6,780 bases of DNA, from the NCBI GenBank assembly GCA_016210125.1, contig JACQUS010000472.1, positions 1-6,780 of the forward strand, written 5' to 3'. This document shows positions 5,857 through 6,780 of the stretch, piece after piece; position 1 is the first letter of the stretch, and the number at the start of each line of letters is the position of its first letter. This DNA is from Chloroflexota bacterium (GTDB lineage Bacteria > Chloroflexota > UBA6077 > FW602-bin22 > JACQUS01). Made by a program: the position numbers and the translations under genes. The notes under the pieces are model-generated. The model was not told the DNA's origin and made no database searches. It saw only the letters and a list, made by a program, of their open reading frames with translations.

Positions 5857-6780
5857 ATGCGTATCGTGGCAGCAGTGGTGTTTGCGATGCTGCTCGCGGC
5901 GTGCGGCCCGCAGCCGGCGGCCGCGCCGGCGGCGAAGCCGGCCGAGCCGGCGAAGCCCGCCGCAGTCCAGCCGGCACCGCCCGCCGCGCAGCCGGCCGCG
6001 CCAAAGCCGGCGGCGGAGAAGCCGGCCGCTGCGCCGGCGCAGGCGCCCAAGCCGGCGGCCGAGAAGCCGGCCGCGGCACAGCCGGCCAAGCCCGCAGCGA
6101 AGCCGGCCGGATTGAGCGTCAAGCAGGTCGTCGTCGGCGCGCCGAGCCAGACCTCCAGCTACTACATCTACACGGCCGCGCTCACCAAGCTGCTCCAGTC
6201 GAAGTACCCGGAGAGCAGCTTCACCATCTCCGAGGCCGGCGGCGGCGCGGAGAACGCCAAGCGCATGCTGGACAACAAGGTCCACTTCTCGCTCGGCGCC
6301 TTCGTCGCGCTGTATCTCTTCCAGACGGGGCTCGACCCGGCGTTCAAGGACCGCCCGCTGAAGGAGGTCCGCGGGCTCTGGGCCATCGACCCGGTGGCCG
6401 AGGCCTGGTTCGTGCGCGAAGACGCCGGGGTTGCCAATGTCGAGCAGCTCCACGGCAAGGACTTCGCCGGCGGCGGCCGGGGCACTGCCAGCGACCTCAT
6501 CGCCCGCCAGTTCGCCTTCCCCACGCTGGGCATCGAGCCCAGGTGGTACGTCGGCGGCGCCGCGGACGTGCTGGAGGCGCTGAAGAACCGGCGCATCGCC
6601 GGCATGGGCAAGGCCACCGCGCTGCGCAACCCCGACGCCGTGATCATGGACGTGATGACCAGCATACGCATCCGCATCCTAAGCTGGACGCCGGAGCAGG
6701 TGCAGAAAGTCAAGGCCAAGAACCCCTGGCTGAACACGATCGATATCCCCGCTGGTGTCTACAAGGCCGACTGGAATAGC
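5857..6780 (+). CDS. TAXI-family TRAP transporter solute-binding lipoprotein (partial, 3' end outside window)
   Basis: The first 308 codons of an open frame that runs off the window without a stop. The start has AAGGAGG at 5844-5850, six bases upstream. Residues 1-16 form a lipoprotein signal (hydrophobic stretch followed by the LLAAC lipobox, Cys16 being the lipidated residue), so the mature protein should be anchored at the outer face of the membrane. Residues 17-85 are a linker made almost only of Ala, Pro, Lys, Gln and Glu. From about residue 86 the sequence resembles TAXI-type periplasmic binding proteins of TRAP transporters: an early VVVGAPSQTSSYYIYTAALTK strand-helix, AGGGAENAKRML, a VREDAGVANVEQLHGKDFA segment and GGAADVLEALKNRRIAG. 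Members bind small organic acids or amino acids and work with a fused TRAP membrane protein, which may lie just downstream. The ligand is unknown. Its own promoter suggests separate expression from the gene before it. Confidence 0.85.
   Translation, partial: MRIVAAVVFAMLLAACGPQPAAAPAAKPAEPAKPAAVQPAPPAAQPAAPKPAAEKPAAAPAQAPKPAAEKPAAAQPAKPAAKPAGLSVKQVVVGAPSQTSSYYIYTAALTKLLQSKYPESSFTISEAGGGAENAKRMLDNKVHFSLGAFVALYLFQTGLDPAFKDRPLKEVRGLWAIDPVAEAWFVREDAGVANVEQLHGKDFAGGGRGTASDLIARQFAFPTLGIEPRWYVGGAADVLEALKNRRIAGMGKATALRNPDAVIMDVMTSIRIRILSWTPEQVQKVKAKNPWLNTIDIPAGVYKADWNS
5905..6111 (+). repeat. Low-complexity Ala/Pro/Lys linker with an internal repeat
   Basis: This stretch codes for residues 17-85 of the lipoprotein and consists of GCG/GCC, CCG and AAG-type codons. 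Residues 49-59 (PKPAAEKPAAA; bases 6001-6033) recur exactly at 64-74 (bases 6046-6078) with a 45-base period. The two copies differ at synonymous positions, so the repeat is not a very recent duplication. It probably acts as a flexible spacer between the membrane anchor and the binding domain. Confidence 0.75.

Noticed and set aside
5838..6122. Minus-strand Gly/Ala-rich repeat protein opposite the lipoprotein linker
   Set aside because: It is only the complement of the Ala/Pro/Lys linker codons and has no ribosome site or domain.
5664..6779. A 371-codon plus-strand frame over the lipoprotein region
   Set aside because: It is in a different frame from the lipoprotein gene at 5857, which has a ribosome site, signal peptide and TAXI motifs. 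The 371-codon product has none.
1..6780. CRISPR arrays, tRNA or rRNA genes, insertion sequences
   Set aside because: No regularly spaced direct repeats, RNA-gene-like folds or transposase-like frames were seen on either strand.

Overview
The window is very GC-rich bacterial DNA, and every supported gene lies on the plus strand. Genes use TGA as an ordinary stop (after the genes ending at 1904 and 5812) as well as TAG and TAA. That makes a reassigned genetic code unlikely and matters for reading the first gene. The organism cannot be named from this window. The lipoprotein with a long Ala/Pro/Lys-rich linker, the TAXI-type TRAP binding protein and the set of uncharacterised catabolic enzymes would suit an uncultivated environmental lineage such as Chloroflexota, but that is only a guess.

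Layout: (1) 19-576 is a UGSC-family selenoprotein. An in-frame TGA at 313-315 would normally split it into two false ORFs. A stem-loop just downstream (328-359) has the geometry of a bacterial SECIS element. (2) 577-815 is intergenic and rich in hairpins, including a perfect 11-bp inverted repeat around a GAA loop. (3) 816-1904 encodes a conserved protein of unknown function that I associate with the UGSC family. A GC hairpin follows its stop. (4) 2006-2326 is a small EthD-like alpha/beta-barrel protein, preceded by an extended -10 promoter. (5) 2330-4306 is a large iron-sulfur flavoenzyme of the Old Yellow Enzyme / trimethylamine dehydrogenase type, coupled to gene 4. (6) 4367-5812 is an MmgE/PrpD-family protein with its own -35/-10 promoter and an AT-rich hairpin over its start codon. 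(7) 5857-6780 is the 5' part of a TAXI-family TRAP solute-binding lipoprotein, running off the window end.

Taken together this looks like an accessory catabolic neighbourhood: a binding protein for uptake of a small organic acid or similar solute, a flavin-dependent reductase/dehydrogenase, a dehydratase/isomerase-like PrpD enzyme and a redox selenoprotein with a partner. The substrate cannot be read from the sequence. Promoter-like signals ahead of genes 4, 6 and 7 suggest at least three transcription units rather than one long operon.

The most important point is the selenoprotein. Routine gene calling would truncate or split it, and its active-site U-G-S-C motif would be lost.
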